Below, piece after piece: positions 54,492-63,696 of a DNA stretch of 64,000 bases (positions within the stretch are counted from its first letter, which is position 1; each line of letters opens with the position of its first letter). The stretch is taken from contig JAIKWH010000005.1 of assembly GCA_024684955.1 (NCBI GenBank), forward strand, positions 43,198 to 107,197. Reading direction: 5' to 3'. The position numbers and the translations under genes are program-made. The DNA comes from Pseudobutyrivibrio sp. (GTDB lineage Bacteria; Bacillota; Clostridia; Lachnospirales; Lachnospiraceae). The notes beneath the pieces are model-generated. The model made no database searches. It saw nothing but the letters and a program-made list of their open reading frames with translations, and was not told the DNA's origin.

Positions 54492-55455
54492 ATTCTTATC
54501 CCTAATTTTATCCATGTCTATAGCCCTTTGTCTCTTGGGATGCTCTAAAGAGGTGGAAAGCCCAGCCAAATACAATGTATATGACAACTCAGCCATGTAT
54601 GGCATTACATCGGCCAAATCTTCATCAAATGTAAATTTTTTCGCCAAAAACTTGTGCGTTATAGGTACAGACGACGTGGAGGTTTCAGATGTTGATTCCT
54701 TTGTGGCATCTTCGGCAGGGGCCTTTAATATTGACAAGCAGACTGTAAATTATGCCCAGTCTGTTCACGAAAAAATGTATCCTGCATCCACCACCAAAAT
54801 TATGACAGCCTATGTGGCTTGTCTATATGGTGACTTGGATGAATATTATACTGTGTCTCCTCTGGCTGTTGACCAAGCCAGCGATTCCTCTGTATGTGAG
54901 TTAAAAGCAGGGGATGTAATTAGCCTAAGAGACCTTTTGTACGGTCTTATGCTCAGGTCCGGAAATGATGCAGCCATTGCCATTGCAGAGGGAGTGAGTG
55001 GTGATGTGGAGTCTTTTGTTGAATTAATGAATAAGACAGCCCAGTCAATAGGGGCTACCAATACTAATTTCGTTAATCCCAATGGCCTCCATGATGAAAA
55101 TCACTATACCTCTGTGTATGATATGTATTTGATGCTTAATACAGCCTTGGATAATCCTGACTTTTATTCGGTTTTTACAGCCAAATCATACACAGCGAAT
55201 TATACTTCTGCTGGGGCAGCAGTTACCAAGGATTGGAATTCTACCAACCAATATTTGAGCGGAAACATTAATGCTCCTAAAGATTTTACTATTTTGGGAG
55301 GCAAGACAGGCACCACAGGTGCTGCCGGCTACTGCCTGGTTTTACTTTCTGAGAATCCTAACAAAGATAGAATAATTTCCATTGTTTTCAATGCTGATTG
55401 TCGTTCAAATCTGTATTTGTTAATGAATGAGGTCCTTTCAAATAAGTGCAGATGA
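54475..55455 (+). CDS. D-alanyl-D-alanine carboxypeptidase, lipoprotein form
   Basis: This class C penicillin-binding enzyme trims the terminal D-Ala from peptidoglycan stem peptides. The catalytic motifs are present: STTK (SxxK), SGN (SxN) and KTGTT (KTG). The start is most likely GTG at 54475 (326 residues), which gives a short basic N-terminus, a hydrophobic stretch and the lipobox LLGC with Cys near residue 23; TTG at 54466 is an alternative. The gene overlaps mgsA by 17 bases. The usual C-terminal PBP5 domain and amphipathic anchor are missing, so membrane attachment by the N-terminal lipid is the likely replacement. Confidence 0.9.
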   Translation: MKCINKFLSLILSMSIALCLLGCSKEVESPAKYNVYDNSAMYGITSAKSSSNVNFFAKNLCVIGTDDVEVSDVDSFVASSAGAFNIDKQTVNYAQSVHEKMYPASTTKIMTAYVACLYGDLDEYYTVSPLAVDQASDSSVCELKAGDVISLRDLLYGLMLRSGNDAAIAIAEGVSGDVESFVELMNKTAQSIGATNTNFVNPNGLHDENHYTSVYDMYLMLNTALDNPDFYSVFTAKSYTANYTSAGAAVTKDWNSTNQYLSGNINAPKDFTILGGKTGTTGAAGYCLVLLSENPNKDRIISIVFNADCRSNLYLLMNEVLSNKCR

Positions 55456-55513
55456 CATGTGATATTTTTTTATGTATTTTGCACTAACTTATGTATTAAA
55501 ACAGTTGGTGTTA

Positions 55514-55522
55514 TGGTATGAT
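55514..55522 (+). promoter_or_regulatory. Extended -10 promoter element for the P-loop gene
   Basis: TGGTATGAT, preceded by TA, has the extended -10 form, with no good -35 at the right distance. It lies 35 bases before the ATG at 55558, which is preceded by GGGAGGT. The other bases of the 55456-55557 gap hold T-runs but no clear terminator hairpin. Confidence 0.45.
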
Positions 55523-55557
55523 TAAACTATCAAAAACCTAAAGGGAGGTAAGAAGCT

Positions 55558-55980
55558 ATGGTAGAGATTATATCTGGGGAAAAAGGCAAGGGAAAAACTA
55601 AATATCTTCTTGAAAAGGTGAACAATGACGTCAAAAAAAGTGATGGTTCCATTGTTTTCATTGACAAGAACACCAAGCACATGTATGAGCTTGATCCAAA
55701 GATCAGACTGATTAACATGAGCGATTATCCAATTGACACTACTGACGAATTCTTAGGATTTTTAAGCGGAGTATTATCCCAGGATTCAGATATTCAAGAA
55801 GTATTTTTAGATAGCTTCCTTACAATCTCTCTTGCTGATACTACTGAGGGCCTTTCCGCAGCAATTGAAAAACTTAATAAAATTTGTAGTTTGTATAGTG
55901 TGAAATTTGTTTTATCCGTTAGCAAAAATGAAAATGATTTACCTGAATGTGCTAAGGGAAAAATTATTATTTCTTTATAA
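55558..55980 (+). CDS. Small P-loop protein of unknown function
   Basis: I do not recognise a named family. The 140-residue protein has a Walker A motif at its N-terminus (GEKGKGKTK, residues 7-15) and a hydrophobic run ending in Asp, EVFLDSF (about residues 80-86), that could be Walker B. It has no membrane segment or signal peptide. The size and layout suggest a minimal ATP- or GTP-binding fold. It has its own promoter and terminator and precedes a HlyD-like gene and the yggS-sepF pair, which hints at an envelope or division link only by position. Confidence 0.75.
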   Translation: MVEIISGEKGKGKTKYLLEKVNNDVKKSDGSIVFIDKNTKHMYELDPKIRLINMSDYPIDTTDEFLGFLSGVLSQDSDIQEVFLDSFLTISLADTTEGLSAAIEKLNKICSLYSVKFVLSVSKNENDLPECAKGKIIISL

Positions 55981-55996
55981 TATGATTTAAATGTTG

Positions 55997-56024
55997 GGGC
56001 ACTTAAACCAAGTGCCCTATTTTT
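55997..56024 (+). terminator. Terminator after the P-loop gene
   Basis: GGGCACTT (55997-56004) pairs perfectly with AAGTGCCC (56010-56017) across a five-base loop, followed by TATTTTTAT. It ends about nine bases before the next ATG (56033). Confidence 0.9.
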
Positions 56025-56032
56025 ATGGTTAG

Positions 56033-57421
56033 ATGAAAAAAAACAAAGAACAAGACAAGATAATTAAATATCCAAAACAAATTCATATTTCCATAGGCTT
56101 TGTAATCATAGGCGTTATGTTTATTTATATGGCATACCACCTTTTTACCTACATCACCACTGAGAATGTTACCATCTATGAGGTTTCTCAGGGATCTATT
56201 TCTTCTAATTACGAATACAATGCCCTTGCTATTAGGTCTGAGTCTGTAATTAGCGCTCCTGCCGCCGGGGATATTCTTTACCTGGCTGAGAACATGGGGC
56301 AGGTTGGGTCCAAATCCAGGGTCTATGCCTTGGATACCACAGGGGAAATTTTGTCCTCCTTTAGAGAGGGAGGCCAGGATAATTCTCAAAATTTGACAGA
56401 GTCAGACTATGATAAATTGTCCTCTACAGTGTCCAGTTTTACCTTTGATTATGATCCACAGTCCTTTAACAAGGTTTATTCTTTTAAGGGGGAGATGGCT
56501 TCTAGAATAGAGCAGTTGTACAATATCTCTGCCATTGATGCCATGGATGATTCTCTAAAAGCAGCAATAGATTCAGGCACCTTTACTATTTTTAATTCTC
56601 AAGGTCCGGGCCTGATTGTTTATTATACAGATGGCTATGAATCTACTACCGTTGACAACTTTACTTCTGAGTCCCTTGATTTATCAAAGTATTCTCTCAA
56701 CAACCTTAAATCCCAGGATTCTATAGTAGAGGGCCAACCAGTCTACAAGATTATTACATCTGATCACTGGTATTTAATATGTGAGATTTCATCAGATGTT
56801 TACAATACTATAAAAGATGAGACCTACCTAAAGGTTGAATTTTTGGAGGATGAAACCAGCACCTGGTCCACAATTTCTTTTAAGGAGCAGGCAGGGAATA
56901 CATATTTAATCCTGGCCTTGGATGACTCTATGGACAGGTTTGCAGATGACAGGTTCGTTCACATTAAACTGTTGCAAAACAATACTTCCGGTCTAAAGAT
57001 TCCTAATTCTTCTATTGTTGAAAAGGAATTCTTTACCATTCCAAAGACATATTTCTACCAGGGAAACAATGGAGATTCCTCTGGTTTTATGGTAGAAAGG
57101 GGCAGCGAAAAGGAATTTGTCACTCCTACTATTTACTATGAGACCGATGACTATTACTATATAGACGGTGAAAGTGTTTCAAAAGGAGATAGGATCATCA
57201 AATCTAATTCCAGCGAAAGTTACACAATTGGCGCCGAGACTGACAAATTAAAGGGAGTATACAATGTAAACAAGGGTTATACTGTCTTTAAACAAATAGA
57301 GGTCTTATACAGCAACAATGATTATTCCATCATAAAAACAGGAACAAACTACGGAATAGCCATGTATGACCATATCGTTTTACAAGGTGATGAGGTAGAG
57401 GAAAATATAATTATTAACTAA
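56033..57421 (+). CDS. HlyD-like membrane-anchored protein
   Basis: This 462-residue protein has a basic N-terminus, one transmembrane helix (about residues 18-42) and a large extracytoplasmic part. EVSQGSISSNYEYNALAIR followed by SAPAAGDILYLAENMGQVG (about residues 75-95) looks like the barrel-sandwich (lipoyl-like) start of HlyD/membrane-fusion proteins, though the long coiled-coil hairpin seen in efflux adaptors is not obvious. No ABC or RND partner gene is adjacent. Similar genes precede yggS-sepF in other Clostridia to my knowledge, suggesting an envelope role. No Shine-Dalgarno is visible and a terminator lies immediately upstream. Confidence 0.7.
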   Translation: MKKNKEQDKIIKYPKQIHISIGFVIIGVMFIYMAYHLFTYITTENVTIYEVSQGSISSNYEYNALAIRSESVISAPAAGDILYLAENMGQVGSKSRVYALDTTGEILSSFREGGQDNSQNLTESDYDKLSSTVSSFTFDYDPQSFNKVYSFKGEMASRIEQLYNISAIDAMDDSLKAAIDSGTFTIFNSQGPGLIVYYTDGYESTTVDNFTSESLDLSKYSLNNLKSQDSIVEGQPVYKIITSDHWYLICEISSDVYNTIKDETYLKVEFLEDETSTWSTISFKEQAGNTYLILALDDSMDRFADDRFVHIKLLQNNTSGLKIPNSSIVEKEFFTIPKTYFYQGNNGDSSGFMVERGSEKEFVTPTIYYETDDYYYIDGESVSKGDRIIKSNSSESYTIGAETDKLKGVYNVNKGYTVFKQIEVLYSNNDYSIIKTGTNYGIAMYDHIVLQGDEVEENIIIN

Positions 57422-57433
57422 GAGGTAGATTAT

Positions 57434-58138
57434 ATGAGAGCAGAAGAACTTACAAATAATTTGAATAATATTCAAAGCAGAATAAATGAGGCCTGCAAGA
57501 GAGCAGGCAGGGATCCAAAAGAGGTTACTCTGATTGCAGTCAGCAAAACAAAGCCTGTATCTGATCTACAGGTAATCTACGATGACGGTATTAGAGAATT
57601 TGGCGAGAACAAGGTCCAGGAGCTGACAGGCAAAATTGAAGAGATGCCAAAAGATATCAACTGGCATATGATTGGCCACCTGCAGCGCAACAAGGTTAAA
57701 TATATTGTGGGCCAGGTAAAACTCATTCATTCTGTAGATTCATATAGGTTGGCTGAGGAAATCAACATTCAGGCCAAGAAAAAGGGCGTGGTTGTTCCTA
57801 TTCTTATAGAGGTTAATGCGGCAGATGAGGCTAGCAAATTTGGTGTTAGGTTAGATGAGGCAAAGCAACTATGTCAGGAGGTTTCTCATTTAGATGGTAT
57901 CCATGTCATGGGACTAATGACTATAGCACCAAATGTTGTGGTTCCTGAGGAAAATAGGGAGATTTTTCACAAAATAAAGGATTTATCTGTTGACATAGAA
58001 AGTGCAAACATTGATAATATAGATATGAAAATTCTATCTATGGGTATGACTAATGATTTTGAGGTTGCCATAGAGGAAGGTGCCACTTTAGTTAGGGTTG
58101 GAACAGCCCTTTTTGGTGAGCGAAACTATAATATATAG
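57434..58138 (+). CDS. YggS/YlmE-family PLP homeostasis protein
   Basis: This PLP-binding protein has no known catalytic activity and buffers pyridoxal phosphate. The 234 residues contain the PLP lysine in AVSKTKPVSDL (about residue 36), FGENKVQEL (about 56-64), WHMIGHLQRNK (about 75-85) and the C-terminal SMGMTNDFEVAI and VRVGTALFG. Length is typical. GAGG lies upstream. It is followed by sepF, the conserved ylmE-ylmF order of the Firmicutes division cluster. Confidence 0.96.
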   Translation: MRAEELTNNLNNIQSRINEACKRAGRDPKEVTLIAVSKTKPVSDLQVIYDDGIREFGENKVQELTGKIEEMPKDINWHMIGHLQRNKVKYIVGQVKLIHSVDSYRLAEEINIQAKKKGVVVPILIEVNAADEASKFGVRLDEAKQLCQEVSHLDGIHVMGLMTIAPNVVVPEENREIFHKIKDLSVDIESANIDNIDMKILSMGMTNDFEVAIEEGATLVRVGTALFGERNYNI

Positions 58139-58172
58139 TTTTCATACAGGAAACTTAAAGGAGTATATTGTT

Positions 58173-58688
58173 ATGTTTGAAAAAATGCTTGACGCCATGC
58201 ATTTAAATGATGATTACGACGAATATGAAGACGAATTCGATGATGAAGAGGTAGAAAAGGGGTCCTTCTTCGATAAATTCTCAAAAGAAGAAGAGAAGAG
58301 ACCTGCTTTAAACAAACCTGTCGAAAGAGAAACACCTACTAGAGCTTCTCGTCCGGCTCCAAAGATTACACCTATGAGAAGCAATAAAGGGAAAGGAAAT
58401 GTTATGGAAGTATGTGTTATTAAACCATCAAGTTTTGATGACGCTAGAGAGATATCAGAGACACTTTTAGCAGATCGTACAGTTCTTCTTAACATGAAGG
58501 GTCTTGATTTAGGTATTGCTCAAAGAATTATAGATTTTACCTGCGGTACATGCTATGCAATAGAGGGAAATCTTCAAAGAATTGAGGATTACATTTTTAT
58601 CATCACTCCTTCTGGAGTTGAACTTTCCGGTGACTTGGCTGATTTTGTTGATGCTTTTGATTTTACTGGCATTCAAACAGGATTTTAA
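58173..58688 (+). CDS. sepF: Cell division protein SepF
   Basis: SepF tethers FtsZ to the membrane and shapes the septum. The 171 residues start with an amphipathic membrane-targeting helix (MFEKMLDAM), followed by an acidic, then basic flexible linker (about 10-75), and the conserved C-terminal SepF domain (about 80-165) with GLDLGIAQRIIDF and a GVELSGD-type ending. I chose the ATG at 58173, nine bases after AAAGGAG; a start at 58098 inside yggS would bury the membrane-targeting helix. Confidence 0.95.
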   Translation: MFEKMLDAMHLNDDYDEYEDEFDDEEVEKGSFFDKFSKEEEKRPALNKPVERETPTRASRPAPKITPMRSNKGKGNVMEVCVIKPSSFDDAREISETLLADRTVLLNMKGLDLGIAQRIIDFTCGTCYAIEGNLQRIEDYIFIITPSGVELSGDLADFVDAFDFTGIQTGF

Positions 58689-58699
58689 TCTAATTTTTA

Positions 58700-58728
58700 A
58701 AAGCACCAGTTTTCTGGTGCTTTTTCTT
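58700..58728 (+). terminator. Terminator after sepF
   Basis: AAAGCACCAG (58700-58709) pairs perfectly with CTGGTGCTTT (58714-58723) across a TTTT loop, followed by TTCTTT. Confidence 0.93.
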
Positions 58729-58783
58729 TATATAAGAAATAATCTATTACTTATTATGATATCTGGCACAATTGGAGGGGATT

Positions 58784-59878
58784 ATGGCAAAGGACTTGCT
58801 TGTAAATTACCAGGGAAAGCCATCTTATACAATTTATATTAGGGAAGATTTTAATGACTTAGCTTCTTGCTTTAGGAGGGATATTGACCATAGTTATGAC
58901 AGTATCTGCCTAGTTACGGATTCCAATGTTGCTCCCCTATATCTAAAAGAGCTACTTGATATATTCAAGGGGCTTTGCGACAATGTATCATCTATTTCTT
59001 TTTCAGCAGGAGAGCAGTCTAAAAATCTTGATACTGTTCAGTTGGTATATAAACATCTCATAAACAAGAAATGCACTAGAAATAGCCTCCTTGTGGCTCT
59101 CGGTGGAGGAGTGGTAGGAGACCTGACAGGTTTTACTGCTGCCACATATCTCAGAGGAATTGACTTTATGCAGATTCCTACCACCTTGCTATCCCAGGTT
59201 GATTCCAGCATTGGTGGCAAAACCGGTGTAGATTTAGACAGATATAAAAATATGGTAGGGGCTTTTTACATGCCTAAAATGGTTTATATGAACCTTGCTA
59301 CCTTAAATTCTCTCGACGATTACAACTTTGCCTGTGGTATGGGTGAGGTTGTAAAATATGGTTTGATTTCTGATGAGCCATTTTTTGAATGGCTCAAGGT
59401 AAATCATAACAAACTTAATTCTAAGTCTCCTGAGGCCCTAGAATACAGCGTTTATGAATCATGCAAAAACAAAAAGTATTTTGTTGAAGAGGACCCAAAG
59501 GAAAAGGGTATCCGCTCTTACCTTAATTTTGGCCACACCTTGGGACATGCCATTGAAAAATTATCTGATTTTTCTCTTGGCCATGGTCAATGTGTTGCCC
59601 TGGGTATGGTAGCAGCATCACATCTTTCCTTTGATTTGGGAAAAATAGATGGCAAGGAACTAGAGGATATTATTAATCTCTTAGGATTATATAATTTGCC
59701 AACTAGACTTGAAATTGAAATGAATCCTGAGGATATTCTCGCCGCATCCAAGTCTGATAAAAAGATGCAGGGTTCTAAGATTAAATTTATAATCTTGGAC
59801 GAAATTGGCAAGGCTGATTCCTACATGGATTTTTCTGACCAAGACTTACTTAAGGCGATTAAAGGACTTTTAAACTAA
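58784..59878 (+). CDS. aroB: 3-dehydroquinate synthase AroB
   Basis: AroB converts DAHP to 3-dehydroquinate, the second step of the shikimate pathway. The 364 residues include the NAD-binding GGGVVGDLTGFTAATYLRG (about residues 102-120), PTTLLSQVDSSIGGKTGVD (about 126-144), and the metal-binding NFGHTLGHAIEKL (about 248-260). Length is normal. I chose the ATG at 58784, four bases after GGAGGGG; a TTG at 58772 overlaps that site. No other shikimate gene is adjacent. The stop overlaps lspA by one base. Confidence 0.97.
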   Translation: MAKDLLVNYQGKPSYTIYIREDFNDLASCFRRDIDHSYDSICLVTDSNVAPLYLKELLDIFKGLCDNVSSISFSAGEQSKNLDTVQLVYKHLINKKCTRNSLLVALGGGVVGDLTGFTAATYLRGIDFMQIPTTLLSQVDSSIGGKTGVDLDRYKNMVGAFYMPKMVYMNLATLNSLDDYNFACGMGEVVKYGLISDEPFFEWLKVNHNKLNSKSPEALEYSVYESCKNKKYFVEEDPKEKGIRSYLNFGHTLGHAIEKLSDFSLGHGQCVALGMVAASHLSFDLGKIDGKELEDIINLLGLYNLPTRLEIEMNPEDILAASKSDKKMQGSKIKFIILDEIGKADSYMDFSDQDLLKAIKGLLN

Positions 59879-60417
59879 TGAAAACAAGACAATCTAAGAA
59901 ATATATTTTTTCTATTTTATTTATGGCTTTTTTAGTATGTCTGGACCAATATACTAAATATCTTTCCATAGTTAATCTCAGGGAAAAGAATGATATTATA
60001 CTAATTCCTGGGGTTTTACAGTTACACTATTTAGAAAATACAGGGGCAGCATTTTCCATGCTAGAGGGTGGCAGGATGTTTTTTGCCATTCTTACACCTA
60101 TTCTTGTAATAGTCCTCCTATATATTTTTATCAGGATGCCCCAAGACAAGAAATTCAATTTTTTAAGTTTATCAATTTTATTTTTGGTGGCTGGTGCAGT
60201 TGGAAACTACATTGATAGAATATTAAATGGTTACGTAGTAGATTTTATTTATTTCTCTCTAATTAATTTTCCTGTATTTAATGTGGCGGATTGCTATGTT
60301 ACTGTTTCAGTATTTGTATTGATGCTTTTAATTCTTTTTTATTATAAAGATCAAGATTTAGAAGAAATCAAAAGGAGTTTGAAAATTTCTAATGGAAGAA
60401 ATAAGGCTGACAATTGA
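59878..60417 (+). CDS. lspA: Lipoprotein signal peptidase LspA
   Basis: LspA is the membrane aspartyl protease that removes signal peptides from prolipoproteins. The 179 residues have four membrane helices. The catalytic aspartates lie in GAVGNYIDRI (about residues 102-111) and FNVADCYV (about 132-139), with ENTGAAFS (about 56-63) as a third family motif. It likely processes the lipoproteins encoded here (the DUF3048 protein and the D,D-carboxypeptidase). It overlaps aroB by one base and rluD by 26. Confidence 0.97.
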   Translation: MKTRQSKKYIFSILFMAFLVCLDQYTKYLSIVNLREKNDIILIPGVLQLHYLENTGAAFSMLEGGRMFFAILTPILVIVLLYIFIRMPQDKKFNFLSLSILFLVAGAVGNYIDRILNGYVVDFIYFSLINFPVFNVADCYVTVSVFVLMLLILFYYKDQDLEEIKRSLKISNGRNKADN

Positions 60418-61309
60418 GGATCCTTTAGATGAAGGTATTCGTATAGACAAATTTTTGGCCACGACCTTACCTGAAAATTCAAGAAGCCATTATCAAAAGT
60501 CTATTGATAATGGCTTTGTTTTGGTTAATGGACAATTGGTAAAAAACAAATATCAAGTGACTATGGGAGATGAAATAATTATTTCTCCTTCTCCCGTAGA
60601 GGAAGTAAACATAGAGCCTGAGAATATACCAATAGAATTCTTATATGAGGATGAGGATGTAATTGTGGTAAATAAGCCAAAGGGTATGGTTGTTCATCCT
60701 GCTCCCGGCCATTATTCAGGCACTTTAGTTAATGCCTTAATGTATCACTGCAAGGATTCTCTCTCAGGAATCAATGGGCAGATTAGGCCAGGTATAGTCC
60801 ATCGTATTGATATGAATACTACAGGCTCCCTTTTAGTTTGTAAAAATGATCGGGCCCATAATGATATTGCAAGGCAAATAAAGGAACATTCAGTAAACCG
60901 TATTTACAAGGGCATTGTCCTGGGGAATTTTAAGGATGAAGAGGGCACTATAGATGCTCCAATAGGCAGAAATCCCAAGGATAGAAAGAAGATGGCTATT
61001 GTTGCTGATGGAAGAGAAGCAATCACCCATTACAAGGTTTTAGAGTCATATAAAGGCTATTCATTTATGGAGTTTAAATTGGAAACTGGCAGGACCCATC
61101 AGATAAGGGTCCATATGGCGTCTATTGGTCATCCACTGCTGGGAGATGAGGTATATGGCAAGGCTGTAAAAAACCTGATGGGGCAGACCTTACATGCTCA
61201 AACCTTAGGCTTTATTTCTCCCTCAACTGGCCAATATATAGAGGTGAATGCTCCCTTACCTGATTATTTCCAGGATTTGATTAGTAAGTTTCAAAGAATG
61301 AGTTATTAG
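60392..61309 (+). CDS. RluD-type pseudouridine synthase
   Basis: This enzyme converts specific uridines to pseudouridine in 23S rRNA. The 305 residues start with an S4 RNA-binding domain (about residues 12-75), followed by the RluA-family catalytic domain with the active aspartate in HRIDMNTTGSL (about residues 138-148) and the ETGRTHQIRVHMASIGHPLLGD segment, here split into TGRTHQIRVH and GHPLLGDEVYG. It is annotated by relation to RluD (positions 1911/1915/1917), but exact sites are inferred. The lspA-rluD order is common in Firmicutes. Confidence 0.94.
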   Translation: MEEIRLTIEDPLDEGIRIDKFLATTLPENSRSHYQKSIDNGFVLVNGQLVKNKYQVTMGDEIIISPSPVEEVNIEPENIPIEFLYEDEDVIVVNKPKGMVVHPAPGHYSGTLVNALMYHCKDSLSGINGQIRPGIVHRIDMNTTGSLLVCKNDRAHNDIARQIKEHSVNRIYKGIVLGNFKDEEGTIDAPIGRNPKDRKKMAIVADGREAITHYKVLESYKGYSFMEFKLETGRTHQIRVHMASIGHPLLGDEVYGKAVKNLMGQTLHAQTLGFISPSTGQYIEVNAPLPDYFQDLISKFQRMSY

Positions 61310-61338
61310 TAATTTGTTTAACAAGAGGTTATGTAATT

Positions 61339-63690
61339 ATGAATCAAGCTGCAAAAGCACTTAGACTGATTTATTTATTCCTTTTATTTCTAACACTTTT
61401 AGTTGTCATATCCTATAGTATTCATCCAGGCACTACAAAGAGTGGCATCGACTTGGGTCATGCCATAGAATTTGACAATGGCTGGGTTAATGCTGCAACT
61501 GGAGAAAACGTTGAAATTCCATCTACAGGTATTGCTGATAAATTTACTATTGAAAACACCCTGCCTTCTGATATTAAAAATTCTGACTTTCTCTTTTTGT
61601 TTTTGTCATCCCAGGACGTTGTAGTTCGCATTAATGATAAAGAGATTTATTCTCATTTCTTTAGTACTCAGTCACTCATTAATAAAGAATTTGGCCCAAT
61701 GGAATACGTTTCTATTCCCCTAAAGGAGGTTTATAGCGGGAAGAAGATTAGTATTGATTATTCTACAAACCTTCCTTCAGATCCGATTACTATAGTTGGT
61801 CGTATATATGTGGGAGATAAGGCCAATATTATCTTTAGAATCATCAAAGTTGATGCAATTTCAATACTAGGTTCCTTTGTACTTTTTGTAATTGGTGTAG
61901 TTTGTATAGCTAGGTATTTTGCCAATTACAAAAATGATACAAACTTTACTGTAATTAGATTTTTATATCGTGGCATTTCCATGCTTATGGTTTCTTTTTG
62001 GTTTATACTCCAGACAAGGACTATACAACTTTTGTTTAACGATATGATGCTCCTTAGAGATTTGGATTTTATCAGCCAGCTTTTGATTCCAATTCCCTTT
62101 GTTTTAACTATCAATGAGCTGGAGGAAAACAAATACCAAAAGGCTACTTTGATACTTTGCTTAGCAGAGTCTATAGGCTATGTATTTCTGTTTTTAGCAA
62201 CATTTACTGGTATTTCCGATTTTCATAGACTTGTAAATCTGATTGATGTGCCACTAAATCTAACTATTGTATATTCAGCTATTACAATATTTCTAATTTT
62301 TCTTTCAGACAAGGAACTATTTCACAGGATTAGGTACAATCTTTTGACCCTTCTTGTAGTAGTAATTTGTGGAATCCTTGAAATATTAGGACAAAACAAT
62401 TATATTGTCGTCAAGGGTGTTTTTCTGCCTATTGGAGCCATTATATTTTGCGTAGCCTGGGAGACATTAGAGTCTAAATCTTTTGAAAATGCCAAGGCAA
62501 CCAAGATTGAATTTGGAGCCTATAAGAAGTCACAAAAGCTACTTTTGGCCTCTGTGTCTCACGAGATTCGCACTCCAATTAATGCCATACTGGGTATGGA
62601 CGAAATGATTCTCAGGTCCACACATGATGAAACAGTTGTAGATTATGCCTTAAATATTCAGATGGCAGGAGATACTTTGCTTTCTTTGGTTAATGACATA
62701 TTAGACTTTTCTAAAATTGAATCTGGCAAAATGGAAGTTATCCCAGAAGAGTATTCATTTTCATCTATGATTAATGACCTTTACATACTTTCCAAGGTAA
62801 AGGCTGATGCAAAGGGACTAAAATTAAATTTTGATATTGATGAGAATATACCCGATAAATTATTTGGAGATCCTCTTAGAATTAAACAGGTACTTATTAA
62901 TATTCTTTATAATGCTATTAAATATACTAATTATGGGTCTGTTACCTTATCTGTAAAGATTAATTCATTAGACTGTGACTTTGTATGCTTAGATATCCAT
63001 ATAATTGACACAGGTATTGGAATTAAGCCTGAGGACATTAACAAGATTTACAACCCATATGAGAGAATTGATGAGAAAAACAATAGAAATATTGCAGGAA
63101 CTGGTCTTGGACTTAGCATTGTAAACTCACTGCTTACAATGATGGATTCAGAATTACAAGTTACCAGTAAGTATAAGTCTGGGTCTGATTTTTCATTTTT
63201 GCTTGTCCAAGATGTTGTTGATAGTAAAAAAATGGGTAAATTTACTGGAGAGACAGATAAACAAAAGTTTACTGATTACAAGGTAAGTTTTAAGGCTCCA
63301 GAGGCCAATATCCTCGTGGTAGATGACACAGATATGAATCTAAAGGTATTCTGTGGCTTGCTCAAGGATACGGATATGCAAATAGATACCGCCAGCACCG
63401 CCAAAGAGGCCATATTTATGTGCACTAGAAAGAAATATGACATTATCTTTATGGACCAGCAAATGCCTGTAATGGACGGCACAGACACAATGAAGGAGAT
63501 TAAGTCAGCTCTTTCCTGCGAGATAAATGCCAATACACCATTTGTAATCCTCACAGCAAACACAGTATCAGGTGCTAAAGAGCAATTCCTGGCAAATGGA
63601 TTTGTAGATTATGTGGCAAAACCAATAGATTCTAAGAAATTGGAAGCAATCACTAAGAATTTGTTGCCAAAAGATAAAATCATACAATAA
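61339..63690 (+). CDS. Hybrid histidine kinase with fused receiver domain
   Basis: This 783-residue sensor begins with a membrane helix, an extracytoplasmic domain of about 145 residues (about 30-175), then about seven membrane helices (about 175-385), a layout like 7TMR-DISM sensors. The kinase core follows: phosphoacceptor His in SVSHEIRTPINAI (about residue 413), Asn in NILYNAIKYT (about 530), DTGIGI and GTGLGLSI. A C-terminal receiver (about 655-780) has VVDDTDMN, the phosphoacceptor Asp in FMDQQMPVMDG and the conserved Lys in AKPID. No response regulator with an output domain is adjacent. The ligand is unknown. Confidence 0.93.
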   Translation: MNQAAKALRLIYLFLLFLTLLVVISYSIHPGTTKSGIDLGHAIEFDNGWVNAATGENVEIPSTGIADKFTIENTLPSDIKNSDFLFLFLSSQDVVVRINDKEIYSHFFSTQSLINKEFGPMEYVSIPLKEVYSGKKISIDYSTNLPSDPITIVGRIYVGDKANIIFRIIKVDAISILGSFVLFVIGVVCIARYFANYKNDTNFTVIRFLYRGISMLMVSFWFILQTRTIQLLFNDMMLLRDLDFISQLLIPIPFVLTINELEENKYQKATLILCLAESIGYVFLFLATFTGISDFHRLVNLIDVPLNLTIVYSAITIFLIFLSDKELFHRIRYNLLTLLVVVICGILEILGQNNYIVVKGVFLPIGAIIFCVAWETLESKSFENAKATKIEFGAYKKSQKLLLASVSHEIRTPINAILGMDEMILRSTHDETVVDYALNIQMAGDTLLSLVNDILDFSKIESGKMEVIPEEYSFSSMINDLYILSKVKADAKGLKLNFDIDENIPDKLFGDPLRIKQVLINILYNAIKYTNYGSVTLSVKINSLDCDFVCLDIHIIDTGIGIKPEDINKIYNPYERIDEKNNRNIAGTGLGLSIVNSLLTMMDSELQVTSKYKSGSDFSFLLVQDVVDSKKMGKFTGETDKQKFTDYKVSFKAPEANILVVDDTDMNLKVFCGLLKDTDMQIDTASTAKEAIFMCTRKKYDIIFMDQQMPVMDGTDTMKEIKSALSCEINANTPFVILTANTVSGAKEQFLANGFVDYVAKPIDSKKLEAITKNLLPKDKIIQ

Positions 63691-63696
63691 ATATAA

